From contig NZ_JACHLR010000011.1 of NCBI RefSeq assembly GCF_014204535.1, positions 83,963 through 147,962 of the forward strand: DNA of 64,000 nucleotides. Reading direction: 5' to 3'. This DNA is from Novosphingobium chloroacetimidivorans (GTDB lineage: Bacteria > Pseudomonadota > Alphaproteobacteria > Sphingomonadales > Sphingomonadaceae). Made by a program: the position numbers and the translations under genes. Below are positions 1 to 7,507 of this stretch, piece by piece. Numbering within the stretch: the first letter of the stretch is position 1; each line of letters starts with the position of its first letter. Under the pieces are notes generated by a model that did no database searches, had not been told where the DNA came from, and saw only the letters and a list, made by a program, of their open reading frames with translations.

Positions 1-9
1 GGAGCAAAG

Positions 10-636
10 ATGCCTGATCCATCTAACCTGCACACACTCACAGGCGGCCGTCGCACCGCGCAGGTGCGTCGTGAACGTATCATCGCGGCGGCGCGCACCT
101 TGTTTGCGCAGCATGGCTTCGATGGCACCGGAATGGCTCAGATCGCCAGGGAGTCGCAGGTTCTGGTCGGGCAGATCTATCGCGACTTTGCGGGCAAGGA
201 GGACCTGATCGCCGCAATCGTGGAGCGCGACTTGGCCGACCTGCTCGACGATCCGCAGCTTGCCAACGCCATGGCATCTGGCGACGCCGATCGGCTTTCG
301 CAGTGGGTGCGCGGGTTTATCGGCAACACCATGGATGAGGACATGCGCAAAGTGCTGGCGCATATCTTGTCGGAAGGAACCCGCAATCCGCGGATCGCGG
401 TGATCCTTGAACAGGCCAACCAAAGCCTGCGCGATCGGATCGCCAGCGCCGCGCAGATCTGGATCCCCGATCCGGAGAAAGGTGCCGAGCGGCTCGCGCT
501 GGCCGACCTCATTCTCACCGTCTGCGGAGCGCTTCATCACCGGCGTATATTCGGTTTGCCTGCCAATCCGCATATCACGCAAAAGATGATCGCCCTCGTC
601 GAAGCCGAAGTCGAGCGAGTCAGCACGCCGGGCTGA
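10..636 (+). CDS. TetR family transcriptional regulator
   Basis: A 208-residue TetR-type repressor. The N-terminal helix-turn-helix lies at about residues 18-65 (RRERIIAAARTLFAQHGFDG, then the recognition helix ending QIYRDFAGKEDL), which is the family hallmark. The C-terminal half is a variable helical ligand-binding and dimer domain. The start is ATG with GGAG five bases upstream at the window edge. The next sequence on the same strand is a decayed ThDP enzyme gene, so its original target may be lost. The ligand cannot be inferred. Confidence 0.9.
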   Translation: MPDPSNLHTLTGGRRTAQVRRERIIAAARTLFAQHGFDGTGMAQIARESQVLVGQIYRDFAGKEDLIAAIVERDLADLLDDPQLANAMASGDADRLSQWVRGFIGNTMDEDMRKVLAHILSEGTRNPRIAVILEQANQSLRDRIASAAQIWIPDPEKGAERLALADLILTVCGALHHRRIFGLPANPHITQKMIALVEAEVERVSTPG

Positions 637-690
637 GCCGCCGCTCCTTTGCGCTTGATTCGCCAAGCTGCATCACTTCGTCGAGCGGCT

Positions 691-1062
691 CCGGCCGCCG
701 TTCGCCTGGACCTCAACCTGACGGTCCCGATCCTGAACGACAAATGCCTAGGCATGATCCAGTGGAAGCAGGCCAACATGGGCTTGCCGGACTTCGGCCT
801 ATCCTATGGCAATCGCGATTTTGTCTAGAACGCCCGCTGCTATGGCGCGCAAGGCTGCCGTGTCGAGAGCACCGCGCACTTGCAGCAGCTGCTGGCGCCT
901 TGTCGCGACACGCCCGGCGTGCACCCGATCGACTACTTGGAAACCGACCGTATCCTCAACGTCGAGATCAAGGAACTCTCGGCACGACTCCGATACCTTC
1001 GGGCGCAAACCGTTGGGCGCGCTCTGAGCAATCCAGTGACCCGTCTCCCGGGCGGGTCATAG
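691..1062 (+). pseudogene. 3' remnant of an acetolactate-synthase-like ThDP enzyme
   Basis: In the frame that begins at 691 the translation matches the C-terminal end of ThDP-dependent acetolactate synthase-type enzymes: ILNDKCLGMIQWKQANMG, then PDFGLSYGNRDFV, a TAG stop at 826-828, and in the same frame YGAQGCRVES, TPGVHPIDY and NDRILNVEIKELSARL-like text. About 120 codons survive, no N-terminal or central domain is present, and no start codon lies upstream. It is therefore a dead fragment. The family assignment rests on remembered motifs, not on a search. Confidence 0.65.
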
Positions 1063-1244
1063 ACGGGGACTCTGCCTCACATCCGATTTGTGCAGCTTCT
1101 CCGACATGGCTGATTGCGAGATTGTAAGCTCGGAAAAGCCGAAGGACGAAGGCGGCCCCGAACGGGTCGGCGCGACACGCGCCGCTTGCACAAGGAGCGC
1201 CTACCCCGACCGAGGCCGCAGCAACGTAATCGAGAGATGGGTTG

Positions 1245-2237
1245 ATGAGCGACACGATTGCAGCCGAACGACCGTCCTACATGGTGAGTGCCCCCGTCAC
1301 GATGGGGCTCGACAACCTTCCCCGTGTTCAGGGCGGCCCGGTCAAGCAGGCGTTCTTTACCCATTTCCAGCCGGCATTCCTCATCGCGATCGTCGCCTTC
1401 TACTACTATGCGCCGGATGCCTGGGTGAAGCCATCGGTCACGCTGTGGATCGGGCTTGGCGTCAAGTTCTTCATGCTGGCGCTCGAATGGGTCAGCCCGC
1501 GGCACAAGAGCTGGCAGCACACCTGGAAGGAGCTCGCCTGCGATACCTTCTACGTCGCCATGGGCATGATGGTGGTGCGGGTGGTCTTCGCGCCGATCAA
1601 CGACGACGCGATCATCGCCTGGTTCCAGGACACCTTCGACATGGCGAAGTTCGCCTGGTTCATGAGCATGCCGCTGCTGCTCCAGGCCTTCCTGATCTCG
1701 TTCATCGGCGACTACTTCCAGTACTGGATGCATCGCGGCATGCACAACTGGTACCCGCTGTGGGTCACCCACGCGCCGCACCACTTCGTGACCCAGCTGA
1801 ACATCCAGAAGGGCAGCGTCGGCAATCCGATCGAGATCTTCCTGATCGGCCTGGGCGTCGGCGGCATGTTCGACTTCCTGCCGCGCGCGGTGCTCCTGGC
1901 CGGTGCCTTCGGCCTGGCGGTCGGCACCTACCAGCACTGCAACATCCGCTTCAACACGCCTCGCTGGTGGTTCAAGATCTTCAACACGACCGAGCACCAC
2001 AGCCTCCACCACGCGCAGGATTACGACAGCACGCGCAGCAACTATTCGGGCACCTGGATCTTCATCGACCGCTTCCACGGCACCTGCCGCGATGGCGAGG
2101 CGGAGCTCCTGGGCCAGGAAGGCGGCCGCCGCATGTCGATCTGGGAGACGATGCACTACACCTTCTCCGAGCCGTACAAGCTGATCAAGGCCAAGTTCGC
2201 CGACCGTCGCCCGATCACCGCAGTTCCGGCCGAGTAA
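1245..2237 (+). CDS. sterol desaturase / fatty acid hydroxylase superfamily membrane protein
   Basis: A 330-residue integral membrane di-iron enzyme of the fatty acid hydroxylase superfamily (PF04116 type). Four hydrophobic stretches flank the His clusters: YWMHRGMHNWYPLWVTHAPHH near residue 160-185 and TTEHHSLHHAQD near 250. This HxxxH...HxxHH pattern binds the two irons. The family hydroxylates or desaturates lipid carbons such as sterols, carotenoids or fatty acids; the substrate is unknown here. ATG 1245 is preferred over TTG 1242. The next gene encodes a two-segment membrane protein that could be co-transcribed. Confidence 0.88.
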   Translation: MSDTIAAERPSYMVSAPVTMGLDNLPRVQGGPVKQAFFTHFQPAFLIAIVAFYYYAPDAWVKPSVTLWIGLGVKFFMLALEWVSPRHKSWQHTWKELACDTFYVAMGMMVVRVVFAPINDDAIIAWFQDTFDMAKFAWFMSMPLLLQAFLISFIGDYFQYWMHRGMHNWYPLWVTHAPHHFVTQLNIQKGSVGNPIEIFLIGLGVGGMFDFLPRAVLLAGAFGLAVGTYQHCNIRFNTPRWWFKIFNTTEHHSLHHAQDYDSTRSNYSGTWIFIDRFHGTCRDGEAELLGQEGGRRMSIWETMHYTFSEPYKLIKAKFADRRPITAVPAE

Positions 2238-2324
2238 GCCAAGCTGAGCTGGGATAGCCGGTCGCGGCATCGCCCGATCGAGCACGAGACCGCACACCGC
2301 GTGCGCCATTCGGAAGGAATACCT

Positions 2325-3017
2325 GTGAACCTGCGCGGCATCGACTGGATCTGGCGAGTTCGTGGCAGCATGAGGGTCGAGCCGATCCAGTCCCCGGCGG
2401 CCGCGTTCGCCAGGCTTGATCCCCTGTTCCAGGAACAGGGCACGTCGTACCGGGTCATCGGCGACACGCTGACCTTCACCAAGAAGGACCAGCGGCCGCA
2501 GGACAAGATGTCGGTCTTCGACCACGGGACCTTGCGCATTTCCCACGGCACGCTTCGCTACGACATGATGAGCCGGGCGCTGCTCGCCTGCTTCCTGGCG
2601 CCGGTCCTGTTCTTCGCCGTCGGCAAGGCCAGCGTGGCGATCGATACATGGCGCAATCCGCCCGAACTCGCCAAGGCCAAGGAGGAAGCGGAAAAGAAGC
2701 GCTCCCGGGTAAAGCCGGAAGACGTGCCGATGAACCCGATCGACGAATTCCTGGGCGCAGCCAAGCCCGAGAAGGAAAAGAAGAAGGAAGGCGAAGAAGT
2801 CGGCAAGCGCAAGCGCAAGCCGTCGATGACCACCGCCTACGTCTTCATGGGCATCTTCTTCGCGCTGTGGATCCTTGGCCGTATCCTCGAGAACGTCCTG
2901 ATCCACAAACGCCTGCGCAAGCTGCTGGCGGGCGAAAGCCTCGATCCGGCAACCGATGAGAGCCGGTCCGCCAACTCCGATCACGTGACGAGCAGTTTGA
3001 GGGCCGGCACCCGCTAG
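2325..3017 (+). CDS. two-segment membrane protein of unknown function
   Basis: A 230-residue protein not recognised as any family. GTG 2325 is chosen because AAGGAA stands at the right distance upstream, although an in-frame GTG exists at 2301. The first 75 residues look like a soluble domain. Two probable membrane helices follow (ALLACFLAPVLFFAVGKASV near 80-100 and TAYVFMGIFFALWILGRIL near 170-190), separated by a highly charged Lys/Glu-rich linker. It lies 87 bases behind the hydroxylase gene on the same strand, so it may work on the same membrane pathway; that is inference. Confidence 0.7.
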   Translation: MNLRGIDWIWRVRGSMRVEPIQSPAAAFARLDPLFQEQGTSYRVIGDTLTFTKKDQRPQDKMSVFDHGTLRISHGTLRYDMMSRALLACFLAPVLFFAVGKASVAIDTWRNPPELAKAKEEAEKKRSRVKPEDVPMNPIDEFLGAAKPEKEKKKEGEEVGKRKRKPSMTTAYVFMGIFFALWILGRILENVLIHKRLRKLLAGESLDPATDESRSANSDHVTSSLRAGTR

Positions 3018-3502
3018 AGCGATCCCGCGCGCTTTCTCATTCGGGACGGGGCGCTGAGGCGTAGCGGCTGCGCCGCTCGGCCCCGGTCGTTTAATCCAGG
3101 GGGCAACAGCGCCCGCCCGCCGGCCTCCCCCGAAAGATTGGTCCGCTGACCTAGTAGCGCATGTGCCGGCCGGTTCGGCGCGCGCTACGGTCGGCTATGC
3201 CGGCTACGCTCAGGTTCTTGCATCCTGATTCCACGCGAAGACGCCGAGACACTCAGGAGAAAGTATTTCGCGCGTGCAGGCGCAACGGCGCGAAGATGAG
3301 GTGGGTCGCTCTATTGCAAGGCCGAAGCCTCGTGGAAGAGGCTCGGCTCGGCAACAGGATGAGGCCGAGGCGGGCCTTATCGGCCCGGCCATCGTCCTTT
3401 GTTAGCGCCCTTGCACCTTCGCGCGCGTCTCGACCCGCTCTCTTCGCGGGTTCGCGCCAGGCGCTCGATACTGCCCGCCTTTGCACCCGACGACCGGAGG
3501 CC
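3018..3502. other. 485-base stretch without a recognised gene
   Basis: This region separates the end of the membrane protein gene from the end of the convergent pgl gene. A hairpin-like GTAGCGGCTGCGCCGCTCGG lies near 3060. The long plus-strand frame across it is the complement of pgl and shows no family signature. No RNA gene or mobile element was recognised. Confidence 0.5.
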
Positions 3503-4210
3503 TCAAGGCGCCCAGTGAATGTCGACGGGCAATTCGGTGCTCGCCAGGACACGCCCGATCGGAAGGGCCGAGGCCTTGCCTTGCTTGATCCCGGCCTCGA
3601 TCACCTTGCGCTTGTCCTTGCCGGTGACGGCGATCATCAGCGCGCGCGCGGTGGTGATCGCGGCCAGGCTGAGGGTGACGCGGGGCACCGGCGCGTCGGC
3701 CGGCATCGGATCGGGCATGACGCCCAGCGCGCGGCGCTCCTTCGGGCCGGCGAGTGCTTCGTCGAGGTCCGGACCGGGGAAGATCGAGGCGGTATGCCCA
3801 TCGGCGCCGACACCCAGCAGGCACAAGTCGAGCGGCCAGTGCAGGTCCTGCATCAGCGCATCGGCGGAACCTCCCGCCGCCTTGTAGTCGGGAAGCGCGT
3901 TGGGAACGATCGGCATGACGCGCGCGCCCTTGGGCAGGAAGTGCTTGGCCAGCACCGTCACGTTGCTGAGCGGATCGCCGAGCGGCACGATGCGCTCGTC
4001 GCTCGGGATGATCGTCACCCGCTTCCAGTCGAGCTTGGCGGCCGCCAGCGTCTCGTAGATCGGCACAGGCGTCTTGCCACCGGCAAGCGCGATCACCGCC
4101 GCGCCGCGCGCGTCGAGCGCGCTCTCGATGATGAAGCCGATGTCGCCGGCAACCGCCGCCGCCATTTCGGCTGCATCATCGTATTCCCACCATTCGACTT
4201 CTTCGCTCAC
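3503..4210 (-). CDS. pgl: 6-phosphogluconolactonase
   Basis: A 235-residue cytosolic lactonase that hydrolyses 6-phosphogluconolactone to 6-phosphogluconate in the oxidative pentose phosphate or Entner-Doudoroff route. Family motifs are visible: LAGGKTPVPIYETLA near the phosphate site, IIPSDERIVPLGDPLSN, and LLGVGADGHTASIFPG with the catalytic Asp-Gly-His. The length fits the family. The open frame extends upstream, but GTG 4210 is preceded by AAGGGA at good spacing and gives the usual N-terminus. It is divergent from rsmE; no zwf or edd partner is in the window. Confidence 0.9.
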   Translation of the reverse strand: MSEEVEWWEYDDAAEMAAAVAGDIGFIIESALDARGAAVIALAGGKTPVPIYETLAAAKLDWKRVTIIPSDERIVPLGDPLSNVTVLAKHFLPKGARVMPIVPNALPDYKAAGGSADALMQDLHWPLDLCLLGVGADGHTASIFPGPDLDEALAGPKERRALGVMPDPMPADAPVPRVTLSLAAITTARALMIAVTGKDKRKVIEAGIKQGKASALPIGRVLASTELPVDIHWAP

Positions 4211-4472
4211 GGGCAATCCCTTCGTTGTTCCGCTTCTCGCCAGCCAGGGCGGCATGATGGGCCGATGCCTAGCCCAAGCGCCCCGACCCGCCAAACGCCG
4301 TTTGGCGAGAGATGGGGACAGCCGCGGCGCTGCTCGCTCCAGCGAACGAGACTTCGGCGCGCGCCGATGAGGCATCGGAGATCGGAACGGATGGCGCGAT
4401 GCGATGGGCGTTCGGCCTCGCGTCAGCGATTCCCTGATCGACACGAACAAAGCGCGGCGGCATGGAACCGCA

Positions 4473-5249
4473 ATGCCCGCCACTCCCGCCTGGCCGCCCC
4501 GAAGCGCCCCGCGCCTGTTCGTCACCGGTCCGCTCGCCGAAGCGATGGACCTGACGATCGACGGCCCGCAGGCGCATTACCTCACCCGCGTCATGCGCGC
4601 CGCGCCGGGCGATGCCGTCATCCTGTGCGACGACCTGACCGGCGAGTGGGCTGCGCAAGTGAGGCATGCGGGCAAGCGCGACGTCACCCTCGACATCCGC
4701 ACCCGGCTGCGCCCGCGCGAGCAGGTGCCGGATTTCTGGCTGTGCGCCGCGCTGCTCAAGAAGCCCAACTTCGATCTCGTGCTCGAGAAGGCGACCGAAC
4801 TGGGCGTGCGGCGTATCCAGCCCCTGGTCACCCGCCGCTGCGTCGCCGACAAGCTCAACGACGAGCGCGCCCGCACGATCGTGACCGAAGCCGCCGAGCA
4901 GTGCGCGCGGACCGCCTTGCCGGAGCTGGCCGAACCCCTCCGCCTCGATGCCCTGCTCCGCGCTTGGCCTGGGGACCGCGCGCTGTTCTTCGCCGACGAG
5001 ACCGGTGGCGAGCCGGCCGGCGAGTCGTTCCGTGCCCACGCGGGTCCGGCGGCGCTGCTGATCGGCCCCGAAGGCGGCTTCGATCCGGCCGAGCGCGAGG
5101 CCATTCACGCGCTTCCGCAGGCCCGGCCCATCGGCCTTGGCCCTCGCATTCTGCGTGGCGAGACGGCTGCCATCGCGGGGTGCGCCTTGTGGATGGCCTT
5201 CGCAGGCGATTGGCACAATTCGCTGGCGCGGCAATCGCCGCTCGCTTAA
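4473..5249 (+). CDS. rsmE: 16S rRNA m3U1498 methyltransferase RsmE
   Basis: A 258-residue SPOUT-fold methyltransferase that methylates N3 of U1498 in 16S rRNA using S-adenosylmethionine. Diagnostic motifs are HYLTRVMRAAPGD near the N-terminus, KKPNFDLVLEKATELGVRRI in the middle, and the trefoil-knot cofactor loop LLIGPEGGFDPAERE followed by LGPRILRGETA at the C-terminus. The start is set at ATG 4473; the frame is open further upstream but lacks family sequence. gshA follows after 10 bases, so the two are probably one operon. Confidence 0.93.
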   Translation: MPATPAWPPRSAPRLFVTGPLAEAMDLTIDGPQAHYLTRVMRAAPGDAVILCDDLTGEWAAQVRHAGKRDVTLDIRTRLRPREQVPDFWLCAALLKKPNFDLVLEKATELGVRRIQPLVTRRCVADKLNDERARTIVTEAAEQCARTALPELAEPLRLDALLRAWPGDRALFFADETGGEPAGESFRAHAGPAALLIGPEGGFDPAEREAIHALPQARPIGLGPRILRGETAAIAGCALWMAFAGDWHNSLARQSPLA

Positions 5250-5259
5250 CGGCTCGCGA

Positions 5260-6645
5260 ATGAGCACGCGTGAGGTTTCGGATCGCGAAGATCCGGTGAT
5301 CGAGTCCATTTCGCAGCTGGCCGAGCCGATGGCTCGGGGCGAGAAGCCGCGCGACCGCTGGCGGATCGGCACCGAGCACGAGAAGCAGGTCTACCGCCTC
5401 GCCGACCATCGCGCGCCTTCCTACGACGAGCCCGGCGGCATCCGCGACTTGCTGAGCGGTTTGGGCGAATTCGGCTGGGAGCCGATCGAGGAGATCGGCC
5501 CGGGCGGCACCAGCAACGTCATCGCGCTGAAGGGCGTCGACGGCAACGTCAGCCTGGAACCGGCCGGCCAGCTCGAACTGTCGGGCGCACCGCTCGAAAC
5601 GCTGCACGACACATGCAACGAGACCGGCCGCCACCTGGAGCAGGTCAAGGCGGTCGGCGACAAGCTGGGCCTGGGCTTCCTGGGCCTCGGCATGTGGCCC
5701 GACAAGACCCGCGAAGCGCTGCCCATCATGCCCAAGGGCCGCTACGACATCATGCTGCGGCACATGCCACGCGTGGGCTCGATGGGCCTCGACATGATGC
5801 TGCGCACCTGCACCATCCAGGTCAACCTCGACTACGCCAGCGAGGCGGACATGGTGCAGAAGTTCCGTGTCAGCCTGGCGCTGCAGCCGCTGGCGACCGC
5901 GCTGTTCGCCAATTCGCCGTTCACCGAAGGCAAGCCCAACGGCATGCTTTCGTACCGCAGCCACATCTGGTCCGACACCGACCCGCACCGCACCGGCATG
6001 CTGCCCTTCGTGTTCGAAGAGGGGTTCGGATACGAGCGCTACGTCGACTACATGCTCGACGTGCCGATGTACTTCGTGTTCCGCGAGGGCCGCTATATCG
6101 GTGCCGCCGGCCTGTCGTTCCGCGACTTCATGGCGGGCAAGCTGTCGGTCCTGCCCGGCGAAGTGCCGCGCATGAGCGACTGGACCGACCACCTCTCCAC
6201 CGCATTCCCCGAGGTGCGCCTCAAGTCGTTCCTGGAGATGCGCGGCGCGGACGGCGGTCCATGGAACAAGATCTGCGCGCTGCCGGCGTTCTGGGTCGGC
6301 CTGCTCTACGATCAGGGCGCGCTCGACGCCGCATGGGACCTGGTCAAAGACTGGGACATGGAGGGCCGCGAACGCCTGCGCAGCGAAGTGCCGCGTCTGG
6401 GGCTCGACGCGCCGCTGCCGGGCGGGGGAACGCTGAAGGACATCGCCGCGCAAGTGGTCGGCATCTCGCGCCAGGGCCTGGCCGCGCGTGGCAGGCTGAA
6501 CTCCATGGGCGAGGACGAAACCGGCTTCCTGGCGCCCCTCGCCGAGATCGCGCAATCCGGCAAGGTTCCGGCCCAGCGTCTGCTCGACAAGTTCCACGGC
6601 GAGTGGGGCGGCGACATCTCGCGAGTCTACGAAGAACGATTCTGA
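5260..6645 (+). CDS. gshA: glutamate-cysteine ligase, plant/alphaproteobacterial type
   Basis: A 461-residue ATP-dependent ligase that makes gamma-glutamylcysteine, the first step of glutathione synthesis in the cytosol. The sequence matches the GCS2/plant-type family: RWRIGTEHEKQVYRL at the N-terminus, EPAGQLELSGAPLETLH with substrate-contact residues, MLRTCTIQVNLDY, and PHRTGMLPFVFE. The length is normal. It starts with ATG 10 bases after the rsmE stop. This pairing on one strand is common in sphingomonads. No gshB is seen nearby. Confidence 0.93.
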   Translation: MSTREVSDREDPVIESISQLAEPMARGEKPRDRWRIGTEHEKQVYRLADHRAPSYDEPGGIRDLLSGLGEFGWEPIEEIGPGGTSNVIALKGVDGNVSLEPAGQLELSGAPLETLHDTCNETGRHLEQVKAVGDKLGLGFLGLGMWPDKTREALPIMPKGRYDIMLRHMPRVGSMGLDMMLRTCTIQVNLDYASEADMVQKFRVSLALQPLATALFANSPFTEGKPNGMLSYRSHIWSDTDPHRTGMLPFVFEEGFGYERYVDYMLDVPMYFVFREGRYIGAAGLSFRDFMAGKLSVLPGEVPRMSDWTDHLSTAFPEVRLKSFLEMRGADGGPWNKICALPAFWVGLLYDQGALDAAWDLVKDWDMEGRERLRSEVPRLGLDAPLPGGGTLKDIAAQVVGISRQGLAARGRLNSMGEDETGFLAPLAEIAQSGKVPAQRLLDKFHGEWGGDISRVYEERF

Positions 6646-7395
6646 GGGCGAGACGCCGGTCCCTTCCGAGCTGGCGCGGCGTGAGCTGCGTGGTGGATGG
6701 TGTCGACGCCGGTGTGGTGTGCGGACGAGAGGATCGTCGATCCTGCAGACTGCCACCTGCCCCTGGACGGTAGGATCTGTCCTCCCCGGTACGGGGAGGG
6801 GGACCGCGCGCAGCGTGGTGGAGGGGAGTCTCGGCACGGCGAGAGGTCGCCGGCGGGTTCCTTTAGACTTGCGTGAGGACGCGAGTCCCCACCACCCCTC
6901 GCTGCGCGAGCGGTCCCCCTCCCCGACGCGGGGAGGACAGATCCTCCCCTGCAATGGGAGGTGGCAGCCGCGTTAGCGGCTGACGGAGGGGTGTCACCGC
7001 CGGCGGAGTGCGCGACCGAGAGGGTTACACCCCTCCACCACTCACTGCGTGAGCGGTCCCCCTCCCCTTGCAGGGGAGGATCTGGGAAGCTGCAAGAGGA
7101 GGCGTTGGGCACAACTCGACCTCCGCCGGCGAACGCGGACTTACGCCAAGAAGGAAAACCTCACGACGGACGTGCGGCCGGCGCGGCCTGGCGCGACAGG
7201 CTTGGCTCGGGTTCCGGTTTGCGAACGGCTGGCGGAGGAACACGCAAGCGTGTCGCCAACTCGGCCTTGTTGGTGCGAAGCGCCGGCGGGCAAGGCTCGC
7301 GGGAACTGTGCCGGCTCCGGGCTGGAGTGCAGCCTCCAGGCGGGATAGTGCGTCGCATCGAGGGTGCAGGCGCCCGTCTCTAGGCGCCGGCCGCA
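6646..7395. repeat. cluster of interspersed palindromic repeats
   Basis: This 750-base non-coding gap after gshA holds two inverted pairs of the same element. One pair is at about 6770-6830 and 6885-6945 (CCTCCCCG...GGGGAGGGGGACCGC and its complement); the other is at about 6945-6998 and 7022-7085. Both arms carry a TCCCCTCC core and a GTGGTGGAGGGG-type flank. Single copies recur before murJ and inside smr. These look like the intergenic palindromes common in sphingomonad genomes. Open frames crossing the cluster are not taken as genes. Confidence 0.75.
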
Positions 7396-7445
7396 TGGTG
7401 CGGGGTTGGTCGAACGAGGCCTTCGCTCACCCGCACCCGCCGTGT

Positions 7446-7475
7446 ACCGGAGCCGAGCTTTCACCTGGCTCCGGT
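7446..7475 (-). terminator. possible hairpin after the TonB receptor gene
   Basis: A 9-bp perfect stem (ACCGGAGCC / GGCTCCGGT) with a 12-base loop lies 33 bases beyond the receptor stop codon. There is no clear T run, so it may be an end-protecting hairpin rather than an intrinsic terminator. Confidence 0.35.
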
Positions 7476-7507
7476 GCTGCGCCATATAACCCAAATGGTT
7501 CGCAATG

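Noticed and set aside
1077..2984. 635-residue minus-strand frame across the hydroxylase and membrane protein genes
   Set aside because: It is the complement of two plus-strand genes with family motifs or membrane helices; its own translation is His/Asp/Arg-rich with no domain, as expected from GC-rich shadow frames.
3161..5263. 700-residue plus-strand frame from the pgl gap into rsmE
   Set aside because: It runs antisense to pgl and out of frame with rsmE; no motif.
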